Shown here: one piece after another, positions 12,448 through 25,436 of the stretch
How the letters are laid out: every line of letters starts with the position of its first letter
Numbering within the stretch: the first letter of the stretch is position 1
Source: Devosia algicola
GTDB lineage: Bacteria; Pseudomonadota; Alphaproteobacteria; Rhizobiales; Devosiaceae
Assembly: GCF_028816455.1 (NCBI RefSeq)
Contig: NZ_CP118246.1
Span: forward strand, 2,432,501-2,496,500
Direction: 5' to 3'
Length of the DNA: 64,000 bases
Notes under the pieces: generated by a model
Told to the model about the DNA's origin: nothing
What the model saw: only the letters and a program-made list of their open reading frames with translations
The model's database searches: none
Program-made: the position numbers and the translations under genes

Positions 12448-13080
12448 TTAATGCTGCTGTGCCACAGCCACTCGAACCGCCAGCACGATGAATGTAATCC
12501 CGCTTACCCGATTAAACCACCGCCCCAACCGGAAAAATCCAAGTCGAACCGCTGGTGTTGTAAAGAAGACCGCAACCAGAGCGAACCAGGAAAAGAGCGT
12601 GATGCTCATGCTCCCCACATAAAGCGCCTTGATCTGCATACTGGTGTGCGCCGACACCAATGTCGTAAACAGTGCCAGAAAAAACAATACTGCCTTGGGA
12701 TTGAGCAGATTGGTCAAAAAGCCGAGCACAAAGGCCGCGCCATCGCCGCGTGCGCGTGCCCCGCTATCCAGATCGTCTAGTGGTTGGGGCGGCGGCGCGC
12801 GCAATGCGGCAATGGCCAGCCAAATCAGATATGCCGCTCCCAACCATTTAAGGATATTGAAGACAATCAGTGATTGGGCAACGATCACCCCAACCCCCAA
12901 CAGGGTATAACTGCCATGAACCAGAATGGCGCTGGCAATGCCGGCGGCGGTAAACAGGGCCGGTCGTCGTCCGCGCGAGATTGATTGCCGTAGCACCATG
13001 GCAAAATCGGCGCCCGGCACGACGGCGCTGACGCCAAAGGCCAGCATCAGTCCCGCAAACTCCAACCATGGTATCGCCAC
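12448..13080 (-). CDS. LysE-family amino-acid exporter
   Basis: Inner-membrane exporter of the LysE/RhtB family, about 210 residues with six hydrophobic segments. Family features are the N-terminal FGVSAVVPGADFAMVLRQSISRGRR (PGP-like motif), LGAAYLIWLA and FLTNLLNPKAVLFFLALF. I place the start at GTG 13080, which shares a base with the stop of the upstream MAPEG gene (TAGTG). As written, the frame continues upstream into MAPEG sequence, but that fusion is caused by the frame break at 13246-13250. The substrate is likely an amino acid or derivative. Confidence 0.85.
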   Translation of the reverse strand: MAIPWLEFAGLMLAFGVSAVVPGADFAMVLRQSISRGRRPALFTAAGIASAILVHGSYTLLGVGVIVAQSLIVFNILKWLGAAYLIWLAIAALRAPPPQPLDDLDSGARARGDGAAFVLGFLTNLLNPKAVLFFLALFTTLVSAHTSMQIKALYVGSMSITLFSWFALVAVFFTTPAVRLGFFRLGRWFNRVSGITFIVLAVRVAVAQQH

Positions 13081-13470
13081 TAAAGCACCACCGAGAAAAA
13101 CATCAGCACCAATCCCAGCGCCGATACCAACCAGCAGGCGCTGCGCACATAGGGCACTCCGATCAGATAGCTTGGCAAATAGACCCAGCGGGCCCAAAAG
13201 TATAGCTGTCCCCCCCACAAACTGAGCGGTCCCGCGCGCCCCGACAGGCTCCACCACCAGACTGAGCGCGACGAATACGGCATAGGTCTCGCCCAGATTT
13301 GCCAATGCGCGGCGTGCCCGACCCGCCACTTTGCCAGGGGGCCGATCAGTGTCGCGCGGCCCGGCGCCATGTGTCACACCAACATCAAACTGATAGGCAA
13401 TGGACTGGACCAGCACATAGGCACCAACCAGCGTTGTGCTCCAGGCCAGTAGTGACAGGGTAAAACTCAT
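13080..13470 (-). CDS. MAPEG-family membrane protein, one frame break
   Basis: Small four-helix integral membrane protein of the MAPEG family (eicosanoid/glutathione metabolism relatives; bacterial members mostly uncharacterised). It starts at ATG 13470 (MSFTLSLLAWSTTLV). The segments RARRALANLGETYAVFVALSLVVE and LWGGQLYFWARWVYLPSYLIGV are classical. AGGCT at 13246-13250 replaces AGCT and shifts the frame between VVE and LSGRAGPLSLW. With it corrected the protein has 129 residues and ends LMFFSVVL, its stop overlapping the LysE GTG. It probably forms a two-gene operon with LysE. Confidence 0.85.
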
Positions 13471-13508
13471 GGTTGCATCTGACCATATTGGCCGCCGCGC
13501 GCAACTCT

Positions 13509-13955
13509 TTACTCGCTGGCGATGGCCTGTGCCTGTTCCAGGATTTTGGGCAATTGCTGATCAATATCGAGTTTGCCGCCATCGACCTGGGCCAGAAAAC
13601 CCTGGCAAAATCTGTCCTTATCGGCCGCCTGATTATAAGCGCTCATGATCTGGGCGCCGCTATAGTCGCGCGCCGCTGACTCTTCGGCAGCCGACTGACC
13701 GCCCAATCGTTCGATAACCCGGTCCGCGAGTTCCAGAAATCCTACATTGCGCAGATACCAGTTTTCTGCCGCACTCTTGTAGCTGCCATCAAGCCCGGTG
13801 GTTTCGTAGCAATGGGTCGTCATCACCGACACGATGGTTTCGGTGCCGTGAAAGCCCATCAATTCCCCAACAAGCGCCGGATCGCTATCCTGGGCCATTG
13901 CATTGCCGGCCATTCCGACCATTAGCATCGCCGCGCACAACCCAACTACTTTCAA
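13509..13955 (-). CDS. small secreted protein of unknown function
   Basis: I do not recognise the family. I choose TTG 13955 because AGGAG lies seven bases upstream and the product then starts MKVVGLCAAMLMVGMAG with a clean signal peptide ending NAMAQ; TTG 13988 would add eleven residues. The mature protein is about 125 residues, mostly helical by composition, with two cysteines (THCYET and DRFCQGF) that could form a disulfide. It lies between odhB and the MAPEG-LysE pair on the same strand, with its own terminator-like sequence upstream at 14107-14138. Confidence 0.65.
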   Translation of the reverse strand: MKVVGLCAAMLMVGMAGNAMAQDSDPALVGELMGFHGTETIVSVMTTHCYETTGLDGSYKSAAENWYLRNVGFLELADRVIERLGGQSAAEESAARDYSGAQIMSAYNQAADKDRFCQGFLAQVDGGKLDIDQQLPKILEQAQAIASE

Positions 13956-14106
13956 ACAGACACTCCTGATCAGGTTTTTCGTCCGCAACCGGCGGTAGTT
14001 TGTTCATAATACCGGGGCGTTTCAATGGGCAAATCGGGCAAAGCTATGACTGGCTCGCTCACAGCTGCGTGTCCGCTGTCCCAACGTGCCAATATGATTA
14101 CCATAC

Positions 14107-14138
14107 GCAAAACGCGAGCCTGTTCGAGAACAGACCCG
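14107..14138 (-). terminator. intrinsic terminator after odhB
   Basis: In minus-strand RNA, CGGGUCUGUUC pairs with GAACAGGCUCG over eleven positions (two G-U pairs), loop UC, followed by CGUUUU. It lies about 40 bases past the odhB stop. The structure forms well only in the minus-strand transcript, consistent with ending odhB mRNA. Confidence 0.75.
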
Positions 14139-14176
14139 CGTCGATATTTGCACGATCGTTGATGGGTGGCCGATCC

Positions 14177-15455
14177 CTAAAGATCCAGCACCAGCCGTTC
14201 GGGCGCCTCGAGGCTTTCCTTGACGCGCACGAGGAAAGTCACGGCCTCCTTACCGTCCACAATGCGGTGATCATAGCTAAGGGCCAGATACATCATCGGT
14301 CGCACAACCACCTCGCCATTAACCACCACTGGGCGCTCCTGGATCTTGTGCATGCCCAAAATACCGGACTGCGGCGCATTGAGAATTGGCGTCGACATCA
14401 GCGAGCCATAAACGCCACCATTGGAAATGGTGAAGGTGCCACCCTGCATGTCGGCCATCGACAATTGTCCGTCCCGCGCCTTGCGGCCCAACCCATTGAT
14501 CGATTTTTCAATCTCGGCAATGCTCATCTGGTCGGCATCACGTACCACCGGCACGACAAGCCCCTTGTCGGTACCAACGGCAACCCCGATATGGGCGTAC
14601 TTTTTATAGATCAGGTCATCGCCATCAATCTCGGCATTGACCGACGGAATTTCCTTGAGCGCATGAACCACGGCCTTGGTGAAAAAGCCCATGAAGCCGA
14701 GCTTGACGCCATGCTTTTTCTCGAACATTTCCTTGTAGGTTGCGCGGAGCGCCATGACGGGTGCCATATCCACCTCGTTAAAGGTAGTCAGCATGGCGGC
14801 GGTGTTCTGGGCATCCTTGAGACGCCGCGCAATGGTCTGGCGCAGTCGCGTCATGCGCACACGTTCCTCGCGTTCATCATCGCCAACAACGCTTGGCGCG
14901 CGGGCCGGTGCTGTCGCGGCGGCGGCGGGCTTGGCCGATTCAACCGCATTCTGGGCGCTCGGCGCCGCACCCGCGGCTGGACGGCTCATCACTGCCAGCA
15001 CATCCTCTTTGAGAACCTGACCGTGCTTGCCCGATCCTTCCACTGACGCAGTATCGATGTTGTTTTCCTTGATCAGCTTTTGTGCTGACGGGGCTGGCGC
15101 GGGCGTTTCGGTTTTTGCTGGTGCGACCGGCTCGGGTCCTGCAGCATTTGAGGTCGGCACTTCCGCCTTTTCCGCGACCACTTCGGGTTTGGCAGTCTCG
15201 GCCTTGTCAGCGCCGGAACCGGCGCCAATGGCACCAAGTAGCGCGCCCACATCGACTGTGTCACCAGGTTGGGCCGCAATCGCCTCGAGCACACCGGCCG
15301 AAGGCGCCGGAACCTCAATGGTCACCTTGTCGGTTTCAAGGCTCAACCAGCGGTTCGTCCACCGCAATTGTGTCACCCACCTTCTTGTACCACTGCCCGA
15401 TGGTCGCTTCGGTAACGCTTTCGCCCAGCGTTGGTACACGGATTTCTGTCGACAT
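14177..15455 (-). CDS. odhB: 2-oxoglutarate dehydrogenase E2 (succinyltransferase), one frame break
   Basis: Dihydrolipoamide succinyltransferase core of the 2-oxoglutarate dehydrogenase complex. It starts at ATG 15455 ([20 protein letters not shown]). The lipoyl domain contains [13 protein letters not shown], with the lipoylated Lys. An Ala/Pro linker, a peripheral-subunit-binding domain (about 140-180) and the catalytic domain follow, ending in [13 protein letters not shown] with the catalytic His. AGGCT at 15339-15343 shifts the frame between DEPLVE and LETDKV, exactly at the lipoyl motif, so as written the first 35 residues fall out of frame. Corrected length is 425 residues. It follows sucA by 24 bases. 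Confidence 0.95.
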
Positions 15456-15479
15456 TGTAATAACCCTTTTTGGTCGCGC

Positions 15480-18476
15480 CTAATTGGCGAAGGCGTCTTC
15501 TAGGAACGCAGCAAGTTGGGCCAGGTGCGTACGCATCAACCCGGTTGCCGTCGATGCGGATGCAGGTCGGCCTACATAGCGCACCCGCTGGTTTGTTCGA
15601 CCCATCTGGTCAAGAACCCATTCGACATAGGGCTGGATAAAGGCCCAGGCGCCCATGTTCTTTGGCTCTTCCTGGCACCAGACGATCTCGGCATTCTTGA
15701 AGCGATTGAGTTCATCAAGCACCGCCTTGGCCGGAAACGGGTAAAGCTGCTCGACACGCAACAGATAGACATCGTTTACGCCTCGCTTTTCACGATCCTC
15801 CAGCAAATCATAATAGACCTTGCCGGTGCATAGGATTACCCGGCGAATCTGCTCGTCACTGGCAAGCTTGACGCTGGTCTTGGCCGCGCCCGGCGCTTCG
15901 GCATCGTCCCAAAGCAATCGGTGGAAGCAGGATTCAACGCCCATCTCATGCAGACCAGAAACAGCCCGCTTGTGGCGCAGCAGCGATTTTGGCGTCATCA
16001 GGATCAGCGGCTTGCGGAAGTCGCGGGTTACCTGCCGACGCAATATGTGGAAATAATTGGCCGGGGTGGTACAATTGGCCACCTGCATATTGTCTTCAGC
16101 ACACAATTGCAGGAACCGCTCGGGACGGGCCGAGGAATGCTCTGGACCCTGTCCCTCATAACCGTGCGGCAACAGCATGACGAGACCCGACATACGGAAC
16201 CACTTGCGTTCACCCGATGAAATGAACTGATCGATCACAACCTGAGCACCATTGACGAAATCGCCAAACTGGGCTTCCCAGATTGTCAGAGCCCGTGGCT
16301 CGGCCAGCGAATAGCCATATTCAAAACCCAGCACCGCCTCTTCCGAGAGCATCGAATTGATGACCTCGAAGCGGGCCTGATCGTCGGCCAACTTGTTGAG
16401 CGGGGTATAGGTGGAATCGTTTTCCTGATCATTGAGCACCGAATGGCGCTGGCTAAACGTGCCGCGTTCCACATCCTGCCCACTCAGACGCACCGGATGC
16501 CCCTCAGTGACCAATGTCCCGAACGCCAGGGCCTCCGCCGTCGCCCAATCGATGTTTTCGCCTGACTGGATGGCACTCAAGCGATGATCGAGAAAGCGCT
16601 TGACCGTCTTGTGGACGTGAAATTCGGCAGGCACCTTGGTGAGCAAAGCTCCCACTTCAGCCAGGCGATCTACGCTGACCCCGGAAGCGCCACGACGCGG
16701 CCCTTCTTGTTCGGCAGGCTTGAAGTCTTTCCATTGACCATCAAGCCAGTCGGCCTTGTTGGGGCGATAGTCCTGCCCCGCTTCAAATTCCTTCTCAAGA
16801 TTGGCACGCCAATCGGACTTGACCTGATCAACCTCAGCCTCACTCATCACCCCTTCAGCGATCAGCTTTTCCGAATAGATCTGCAGGGTCGTCTGGTGCG
16901 CACGGATCTTGGCATACATCAGCGGTTGGGTGAATGATGGCTCATCGCCTTCATTGTGACCAAAGCGGCGATAGCAGAACATGTCGATGACCACCGGTCG
17001 GCCAAAGCGCTGACGGAACTCCACCGCAACCTTGGTCGCAAACACCACAGCCTCCGGATCGTCGCCATTGACGTGAAACACCGGGGCTTCGATCATCTTG
17101 GCAACGTCAGTGGGATAGGGCGACGACCGCGAATACATCGGGCTGGTGGTGAACCCGATCTGATTGTTGATAACAAAATGTATCGACCCACCGGTGCGGT
17201 GTCCTTTAAGGCCCGACAGGCCCAGGCACTCGGCAATCACGCCTTGACCGGCAAACGCGGCATCGCCGTGAATGAGCAATGGCAGCACCATCGAACGATC
17301 TGGCTTAACCACATCAAGATTAACCAGCTTGCCATTGGGGGCGATATGCTGGTCCTGCTTGGCGCGGGCTTTGCCCAGAACCACCGGATCAACGATTTCG
17401 AGATGGCTTGGGTTGGCAGTTAGCGACAAATGCACCTTGTTGCCGTCGAACTCGCGATCCGACGAGGCGCCAAGGTGATATTTGACATCGCCCGAACCTT
17501 CCACGTCCTCCGGATAAAAAGCACCACCCTTGAATTCATGAAACAGCGCCCGGTGCGGCTTGGCCATCACCTGGGTCAGGACATTGAGACGCCCGCGATG
17601 GGCCATACCCAGCACAATATCCTTGACCCCCAGCGCGCCACCGCGCTTGACGATCTGCTCCAGCGCCGGAATCAAGGACTCGGAGCCATCCAGCCCAAAC
17701 CGCTTGGTGCCGGTATATTTGACGTCGAGAAACTTTTCAAAACCCTCGGATTCCACCAACTTGGTCAGGATGGCCTTTTTGCCCTCTGGCGTGAAGGTAA
17801 TTTCCTTATCAGGCCCTTCGATCCGCTCCTGCAGCCACTGCTTGGCTTCAGGATCCGAAATATGCATGAATTCAATGCCGACCGTGCCGCAATAGGTGCG
17901 GCGCAGGATCTCGAGCATTTCGGGCAGGGTGGCGTATTCAAGACCCAGATAATTGTCGATGAAAATCTTGCGATCATAGTCGGCATCGGTGAACCCGTAA
18001 GTCGCCGGATCCAGTTCGGGAGCAGGCTCATCGGCCTTGAGCTTGAGCGGATCAAGATCGGCATGAAGATGCCCGCGCATGCGATAGGCGCGGATCATCA
18101 TGATGGCACGGATCGAATCGCGCGTCGCCTGCATGACATCGCCAGCGGCAGCGACCGGTGTCCCGGACGCTTCGGCCATTTTGGCCATGGCCTTTTCGGT
18201 CTTGACGGCGATCTCACCCCAATTACCGTCAAGCGCCGAAACCAGTTCGCCATTGGCGCTCACTGGCCAGTCGCTGCGAGCCCAGGATGCGCCCTCAGCA
18301 CTTTTCTGCGCATCATCGGCGCTGTCGTCGAGTCTCGAAAAAAACGATGACCAGGTCGGATCGACGCTGGCCGGATCAGTTTTGAACTGCGAATAAAGCT
18401 GTTCGATATAGTCGGCGTTCCCACCATAGAGGAACGAGGTCAGCAAGAACGAGTCGTTCTTTTCCTGTCGTGTCAT
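15480..18476 (-). CDS. sucA: 2-oxoglutarate dehydrogenase E1
   Basis: Thiamine-diphosphate-dependent decarboxylase of the 2-oxoglutarate dehydrogenase complex. The start at ATG 18476 gives [20 protein letters not shown], the usual alphaproteobacterial N-terminus, and 998 residues; ATGs up to 25 codons upstream are also in frame. The ThDP/Mg site runs from [10 protein letters not shown] to NNQIGFTT (about 400-450). Also seen are [10 protein letters not shown] and the C-terminal [11 protein letters not shown]. The frame is intact throughout. It sits in the order sucC-sucD-sucA-odhB, 219 bases after sucD, so it may have its own promoter in that gap. Confidence 0.97.
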   Translation of the reverse strand: MTRQEKNDSFLLTSFLYGGNADYIEQLYSQFKTDPASVDPTWSSFFSRLDDSADDAQKSAEGASWARSDWPVSANGELVSALDGNWGEIAVKTEKAMAKMAEASGTPVAAAGDVMQATRDSIRAIMMIRAYRMRGHLHADLDPLKLKADEPAPELDPATYGFTDADYDRKIFIDNYLGLEYATLPEMLEILRRTYCGTVGIEFMHISDPEAKQWLQERIEGPDKEITFTPEGKKAILTKLVESEGFEKFLDVKYTGTKRFGLDGSESLIPALEQIVKRGGALGVKDIVLGMAHRGRLNVLTQVMAKPHRALFHEFKGGAFYPEDVEGSGDVKYHLGASSDREFDGNKVHLSLTANPSHLEIVDPVVLGKARAKQDQHIAPNGKLVNLDVVKPDRSMVLPLLIHGDAAFAGQGVIAECLGLSGLKGHRTGGSIHFVINNQIGFTTSPMYSRSSPYPTDVAKMIEAPVFHVNGDDPEAVVFATKVAVEFRQRFGRPVVIDMFCYRRFGHNEGDEPSFTQPLMYAKIRAHQTTLQIYSEKLIAEGVMSEAEVDQVKSDWRANLEKEFEAGQDYRPNKADWLDGQWKDFKPAEQEGPRRGASGVSVDRLAEVGALLTKVPAEFHVHKTVKRFLDHRLSAIQSGENIDWATAEALAFGTLVTEGHPVRLSGQDVERGTFSQRHSVLNDQENDSTYTPLNKLADDQARFEVINSMLSEEAVLGFEYGYSLAEPRALTIWEAQFGDFVNGAQVVIDQFISSGERKWFRMSGLVMLLPHGYEGQGPEHSSARPERFLQLCAEDNMQVANCTTPANYFHILRRQVTRDFRKPLILMTPKSLLRHKRAVSGLHEMGVESCFHRLLWDDAEAPGAAKTSVKLASDEQIRRVILCTGKVYYDLLEDREKRGVNDVYLLRVEQLYPFPAKAVLDELNRFKNAEIVWCQEEPKNMGAWAFIQPYVEWVLDQMGRTNQRVRYVGRPASASTATGLMRTHLAQLAAFLEDAFAN

Positions 18477-18695
18477 CGCTTTGTTACGAGGCGCTTGCCC
18501 CGCCATCCTTTTCATCGGGCTGGCATCGCCAGCCGCACATGTCACCATCAAAGTTGATCAATAATGGTTGGTTATCCTTAGTATCCTGTTAAGTCCCGCG
18601 ACGCCTCGCAAGGCGCCGCATATCGCTCAATCGTGATCGCCCGCCGCAATTTCGGCATACCATAGCCCCCTGCCAAAGACCCCGGCTACCAAAGT

Positions 18696-19604
18696 TTAAC
18701 CCTTGAGTACTTCGGTCAAGGTTTTGCCGATGCGCGCGGGCGACTTGGACACATTGATCCCCGCCGCTTCCATCGCCGCAATCTTGTCCTCGGCTCCGCC
18801 CTTACCACCTGAAATCACGGCACCAGCATGACCCATGGTGCGCCCCTTGGGTGCGGTCAATCCGGCAATAAACCCGGCCATTGGCTTTTTGCGGCCCTTT
18901 TTGGCTTCATCAATCAGGAACTGGGCCGCATCTTCTTCAGCTGAACCACCGATTTCACCGATCATGATGATGGACTTCGTCGCATCGTCGGCCAGGAACA
19001 TTTCCAGCATATCGATAAATTCGGTGCCCTTGACCGGGTCGCCGCCGATACCGACGGCTGTGGTCTGGCCCAACCCTTCATTGGTTGTCTGAAACACTGC
19101 TTCATAGGTAAGCGTGCCGCTTCTGGAAACAATACCTACCGATCCCTTGGAAAAGATCGATCCCGGCATGATGCCGATTTTGCATTCTTCGGGGGTCAGA
19201 ACACCAGGGCAATTCGGCCCCAATAGCCGCGAGTTGGACTTTTCCAAGGCCCGCTTGACCTTGACCATATCGAGCACCGGCACACCCTCGGTGATGCACA
19301 CGATCAACTCGATCTCCGCCTCTATGGCTTCAAGAATGGCAGCGGCCGCGCCCGCTGGCGGCACATAGATTACCGAAGCATTGGCGCCGGTCTTGTCGCG
19401 CCCTTCGGCAACGGTTGTAAAAATGGGCAGGGAAGCGGAACCGTCGAGCCCGCTGGTCCAGGTCTGGCCACCCTTTTTGGGATGGGTACCACCTACCATC
19501 TGGGTGCCATAATAGGCCAGCGCCTGTTCGGTATGGAACGTGCCGGTTTTGCCGGTCAGGCCTTGGACGAGAACTTTGGTATCTTTATTGACGAGAATGG
19601 ACAT
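18696..19604 (-). CDS. sucD: succinyl-CoA synthetase subunit alpha
   Basis: Forms succinyl-CoA synthetase with SucC, making ATP or GTP from succinyl-CoA. Complete at 302 residues from ATG 19604. Seen are the CoA-binding Rossmann segment [20 protein letters not shown], the LGPNCPGV loop, [15 protein letters not shown], and the phosphorylated His within [20 protein letters not shown]. It is 40 bases downstream of sucC. A 219-base gap before sucA holds one short hairpin (18602-18615, CGCCT/AGGCG) and no other recognisable signal. Confidence 0.97.
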   Translation of the reverse strand: MSILVNKDTKVLVQGLTGKTGTFHTEQALAYYGTQMVGGTHPKKGGQTWTSGLDGSASLPIFTTVAEGRDKTGANASVIYVPPAGAAAAILEAIEAEIELIVCITEGVPVLDMVKVKRALEKSNSRLLGPNCPGVLTPEECKIGIMPGSIFSKGSVGIVSRSGTLTYEAVFQTTNEGLGQTTAVGIGGDPVKGTEFIDMLEMFLADDATKSIIMIGEIGGSAEEDAAQFLIDEAKKGRKKPMAGFIAGLTAPKGRTMGHAGAVISGGKGGAEDKIAAMEAAGINVSKSPARIGKTLTEVLKG

Positions 19605-19644
19605 GGGAGGCCTCTGATTTGGCTTGCCGAAAGGGAATGGACGA

Positions 19645-20841
<1,197 letters not shown>

Positions 20842-20953
20842 GTCTAGCCCTTCCGTGCGACACTCATTTGAGTGCTCTGGCACCCAGCCGCATGATGGAC
20901 CGGGGTAAATTTCATTGTGCGAGACATCGCAATGTTGCGTGCCCCGCTAGTCA

Positions 20954-20982
20954 AAAGCCGCCCTGTTTCCGAGGGCGGCTTT
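20954..20982 (-). terminator. intrinsic terminator after mdh
   Basis: Perfect 11-base-pair hairpin, AAAGCCGCCCT / AGGGCGGCTTT, seven-base loop, ten bases past the mdh stop, with a T-rich 3' arm in minus-strand RNA. It probably separates mdh from sucC. Confidence 0.85.
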
Positions 20983-20991
20983 GTTCATGTG

Positions 20992-21994
<1,003 letters not shown>

Positions 21995-22085
21995 TTACGC
22001 CCTGACCTTTAATGAGGCAAGTGAACCGTTCGTCTAAAACTGGCAAGCCCCCATGCCTTATATATCACGAGGGCTCGCCGAAAAA

Positions 22086-23237
22086 TCATGCCTCGCTGGG
22101 AGGAGTGTCGCGCAACGACTGCGCCAGATATTCATCAGAACTCATTTCCATCAATCGCGACGCCGTGCGGGCAAATTCGAAACGGGTCTTGTCATCCTGA
22201 CCCAACGCCTCGATGGGCACCGCAAAACTGGCACCCAGCTTGACGCCGCGATCATAAAGGTTGTCGATCAAAAGGATAAACCGCTTGGCTGCATCGGTGC
22301 GCACCCGGCTGAACTGTGGCACATCATCAATCAGGATGGTGTCAAACGCATGGGCCAGGCGCACATAGTCACGCACCCCCAAAGGCTTTTCGCAAAGATC
22401 GGCAAAATCAAATCGCGCCGCACCCATTGCCGCCAGCGGCACGTGAATCTGTCGCCCAAGACTTTCAACGCTGGTGGGTTTGGCCTCGACGCCACCCGTC
22501 ACCCGTGTCCAGAGCTTGTCCATCCGCGCCCGCGCGGCGTCGCCCTCGCCAATGGCGTAAACTTTCTGGCCAACAAATTTTTCACGCCGATAATCGCGCG
22601 CCGCCGGGAGCGCTGCCACTGTTGTATTGGCCTTGAGCAGTTCGACGAAAGGCAGGAACAGGTGCCGGTTCAGACCATCCTTATAGAGGCCGTCCGGCGC
22701 AACGTTGGACGTCGCCACCAGCACAACACCATTGGCAAACAATTGCTCGAACAGGCGCTGCAGCAGCATGGCATTTGTAATGTCATGGACGTGAAATTCA
22801 TCGAGACAAAGCAATCGCGTGGCCTTGATGATCGGCTTGACTACAGCGGCCACCGGATCGCTATCGTCGCCGCGGGGCTTGGCCTTTTTGCGAAATTGAG
22901 CAATGCCGACATGAATCTCGTCCATGAACTGGTGAAAATGCACCCGCCGTCTGCGTGGCTCGGGCGCGACCGAGAAGAACATGTCCATCAACATGGTCTT
23001 GCCGCGTCCGACATCGCCGTAAATATAAGCGCCTTTGACGCTGACCGGCGCCTCGAACAAGCGCGCCAAAAAGCTTGGTCGCGCTTGGCTTTCTGCCAGT
23101 TGGAGCGCGATTGTGTCGAGCAGCTGGGCCGCCTCAATTTGCGCCGGATCGCTATGCAATGCCCCACGCTCGGTCAGGGCACTGTAAGCGGCGCTGACCA
23201 GGCCATCGCCGGGACTGGATAAGGGTTCGGGGATCAT
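22086..23237 (-). CDS. zapE: AFG1-family ATPase ZapE
   Basis: P-loop ATPase of the AFG1/ZapE family, linked in E. coli to division-ring dynamics and in mitochondria to respiratory-complex turnover. About 383 residues from ATG 23237 (MIPEPLSSPGDGL); TTG/ATG codons six residues earlier (23255) are in frame. Walker A is GDVGRGKTMLMDMFF (about residues 70-85), and LLCLDEFHVHDITNAMLL carries Walker B. The C-terminus has ASFAVPIEALGQDDKTRFEFARTASRL-type family sequence. Its place just upstream of mdh is typical of Hyphomicrobiales. Confidence 0.93.
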   Translation of the reverse strand: MIPEPLSSPGDGLVSAAYSALTERGALHSDPAQIEAAQLLDTIALQLAESQARPSFLARLFEAPVSVKGAYIYGDVGRGKTMLMDMFFSVAPEPRRRRVHFHQFMDEIHVGIAQFRKKAKPRGDDSDPVAAVVKPIIKATRLLCLDEFHVHDITNAMLLQRLFEQLFANGVVLVATSNVAPDGLYKDGLNRHLFLPFVELLKANTTVAALPAARDYRREKFVGQKVYAIGEGDAARARMDKLWTRVTGGVEAKPTSVESLGRQIHVPLAAMGAARFDFADLCEKPLGVRDYVRLAHAFDTILIDDVPQFSRVRTDAAKRFILLIDNLYDRGVKLGASFAVPIEALGQDDKTRFEFARTASRLMEMSSDEYLAQSLRDTPPSEA

Positions 23238-23292
23238 CACAAAGGCGCTGCACATAAAAGGGGCACGAATGCCCCTCCTTAGCAGCCCGGCT

Positions 23293-23881
23293 TTAACGGG
23301 TCATTGAAATTCCCTGACCACCAGACGTGGTGCCGATATAACCGCCACCATTCTGAGCGACTGCCGCCACCATATTATTGTTTTCGTCAAATATCTGGAC
23401 CTGATTGCCCACCTGCTGCCAGGACGCCACATTGGTCAGACCCGGCATGACACAACCCGGCGCCGACGCCCGGAACTTGTTGGTGCCCGACTTGGCCGTC
23501 ATCGGCAGGTTGAGCCGGCACCGGCTGACACCGGACACCACAGTCCAAACCCCTTCGGGGCCCGCACCGACCGAACCACCCGAGCTGCTGGCAAGCGGGT
23601 CAAGCGACACAAACGAGGCTGTCATTGGCCGTTGCTGTCTGGGTCGGGGCACTCGAAACACCGCCAAGAACCGGCTGGCCCGACAATCCCGGCGCCGGTG
23701 CAGCACTTGTGCCGATCGCCGGTAACGATTGTGTGGCAACGGTTGAATTGGCCACCGCTGGTAGACGCTGCGGCGCGGGCAAAGTATTGACCGGAGGCTG
23801 GGCCGTCGAGCATCCTGCCAGCACCACCGCCATCGCCGCAAATCCTGCAACGGAAAATGATCCACGTGTCCAATCCGTCAT
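23293..23881 (-). CDS. Inh/Omp19-type protease-inhibitor lipoprotein, one frame break
   Basis: Probable outer-membrane lipoprotein with a C-terminal AprI/Inh-type beta-barrel, resembling Brucella Omp19. It starts at ATG 23881 (MTDWTRGSFSV); lipobox VVLAGCSTA puts the lipidated Cys at about residue 22. A Pro/Ala/Thr-rich stretch (25-95) leads to the barrel, GVWTVVSGVSRCRLNL to GQGISMTR, with two Cys (SRCRL, APGCVM) matching the family disulfide. AGGCT at 23616-23620 breaks the frame between TATANDS and SFVSLDPL. Corrected length is 195 residues. Inhibitor activity is inferred from the family. Confidence 0.82.
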
Positions 23882-24059
23882 TGGCCTGCTCCTGCCATTA
23901 GGCTCAACAAAAAATAAACGTCGGGGTTTATAGCCAAAGCCCCGTCCCGGTTCAATCGCCGCAATCGAGTGAACTATCAACTATAGTATTGTGGCAACCA
24001 TGAGGGTGCAATGTCTGGAACGCAGAATTGTTGCAATCATTCATCAGGTTGCGCGCCAA

Positions 24060-24281
24060 TCAGCCCAACATTTCGCGTAATAGATCGTCGGCGAGCGTCC
24101 GTGCGTCGCGCACTTCTTCTTCGGGAACCTGAATAGGCACCCCACCCTTGCCGAAGGCAGCGCCGACGCCGGGCAGGCCGCCATCGCCACTTTCGAGCGG
24201 ATGAAAACCGTGGGCGCGAAGGGCGGTGATCAGCACCCGCGCCATCGACGGATCCTCAACCTGGGCGATGATCTCAAACAT
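24060..24281 (-). CDS. DUF2007-type small protein
   Basis: A 73-residue protein starting MFEIIAQVEDPSMARVLITA. The pattern of a short beta strand followed by a helix with DPxxAxxLxxxLxxxGF fits the DUF2007 signal-transducing-like family, whose role is unknown. It ends in a helix, VPEEEVRDARTLADDLLREM. It is 41 bases downstream of sdhB and probably the last gene of the sdh operon. Confidence 0.7.
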   Translation of the reverse strand: MFEIIAQVEDPSMARVLITALRAHGFHPLESGDGGLPGVGAAFGKGGVPIQVPEEEVRDARTLADDLLREMLG

Positions 24282-24322
24282 GACGGCACCCTCGGTTTGA
24301 TTACGCGTTGCGCACAAAACTA

Positions 24323-25106
24323 TCAGGCGACCTTGCGTTCGACCATCATCTTCTTGATCTCGGCAATGGCTTTGGCCGGGTTGAGGCCCTTGGGGCACAC
24401 CTTGGCACAATTCATGATCGTGTGGCAGCGATAGAGTTTGAAGGGGTCTTCAAGATCATCAAGACGGGCCTGTGTGGTCTCGTCGCGGCTGTCGATCAAC
24501 CAGCGATAGGCCTGCAACAGTGCCGCCGGGCCAAGATATTTTTCCCCGTTCCACCAATAGGCTCGGGCACGACGTCGAGCAACAGGCGCACAGGATGCAC
24601 TCATAAAGCCCGTCCAACTTGCCGCGCTCATCGATTGACTGCTTCCATTCAGTCTTTGGCGTTTCCGATGTCGTCTGCAACCATGGCTCAATGGCGCGAT
24701 GCTGCGCATAAAAATTGGACAGATCCGGCACCAGATCCTTGACCACCGGCATGTGCGGCAGCGGATAGATTTTTATCGGGCCGGTTGAATCGTCCATGCC
24801 CTTGGTGCAGGCCAGCGTATTAAGCCCGTTGATATTCATCGAGCACGACCCGCAAATGCCTTCGCGGCATGAACGGCGCAGGGTCAGCGTTGGATCAACC
24901 TTGTTCTTGATCCACAACAGCCCATCCAGAATCATCGGACCACAATCACTTGTATCGACAAAATAGGTATCGATGCGTGGATTGGCCTCGCTATCTGGAT
25001 CATAGCGATAAATGTTATACTCGCGCAGCACCGTCGCACCTTGTGGCTTGGGCCAGGTCTTGCCTTTGGCGGGGCGAGAATTTTTGGGAGCAGCAGGCTC
25101 AACCAT
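24323..25106 (-). CDS. sdhB: succinate dehydrogenase iron-sulfur subunit, one frame break
   Basis: Carries electrons from the FAD of SdhA to quinone through three Fe-S clusters. ATG 25106 starts [11 protein letters not shown]. The 2Fe-2S ligands are in [14 protein letters not shown] and LACTK; the 4Fe-4S and 3Fe-4S ligands are in [12 protein letters not shown], then [22 protein letters not shown] at 24559-24563 breaks the frame between STSCPS and [10 protein letters not shown], inside the second cluster motif. Corrected length is 260 residues, normal. Unusually, two genes separate it from sdhA. Confidence 0.95.
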
Positions 25107-25130
25107 ATCCGGCGTTCCTTGTTCTAAAGC

Positions 25131-25436
25131 TTAGTAGTTCGGCTTGCAGATCTGGTTCGATTTGGCGACGTAGGTATTGTAGGCCACGGCATATTTTGGA
25201 TCGAGCGACTTGCCCTTCATCGAGGCGATGACCACCGACATGAAATCGCTGTCGATCAGGCGGGGCGTGGCCTCGGCCTTGCAACTGCATAGCGTTTCAT
25301 CATGAGCAATGCCCATGCAGACCGAATGAAATTCAGTTTTTTGCGCAGCGCTCGGCGCTGCCGCCAACACCGGGTACACCAGAAAACTGGCCACAAGGCA
25401 CCCTGGTGCCACTATCGACCAACGCCCCGTTTTCAT
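25131..25436 (-). CDS. small secreted protein between sdhA and sdhB
   Basis: Unrecognised 101-residue product. It begins MKTGRWSIVAPGCLVASFLVYP with a signal peptide ending LAAAPS. The mature part (about 72 residues) has four cysteines: VCMG, LCSCKAE and a final QICKPNY, which could make two disulfides or bind a metal. As written it is fused in frame to the upstream DUF3052 protein, putting a signal peptide in the middle of a cytoplasmic protein. That fusion is removed by correcting AGGCT at 25440-25444, after which its ATG overlaps the DUF3052 stop (ATGA). Membership of the sdh operon hints at an envelope role linked to respiration, but this is only context. Confidence 0.7.
   Translation of the reverse strand: MKTGRWSIVAPGCLVASFLVYPVLAAAPSAAQKTEFHSVCMGIAHDETLCSCKAEATPRLIDSDFMSVVIASMKGKSLDPKYAVAYNTYVAKSNQICKPNY

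Noticed and set aside
14111-14140. GAGCCT at 14116 as another insertion site
   Set aside because: It lies in the odhB terminator stem, where it is complementary to the other arm, and no reading frame can test it.
22053-23222. 389-codon plus-strand frame antisense to zapE
   Set aside because: Shadow of the zapE codons; amino-acid composition is atypical and no ribosome site is present.
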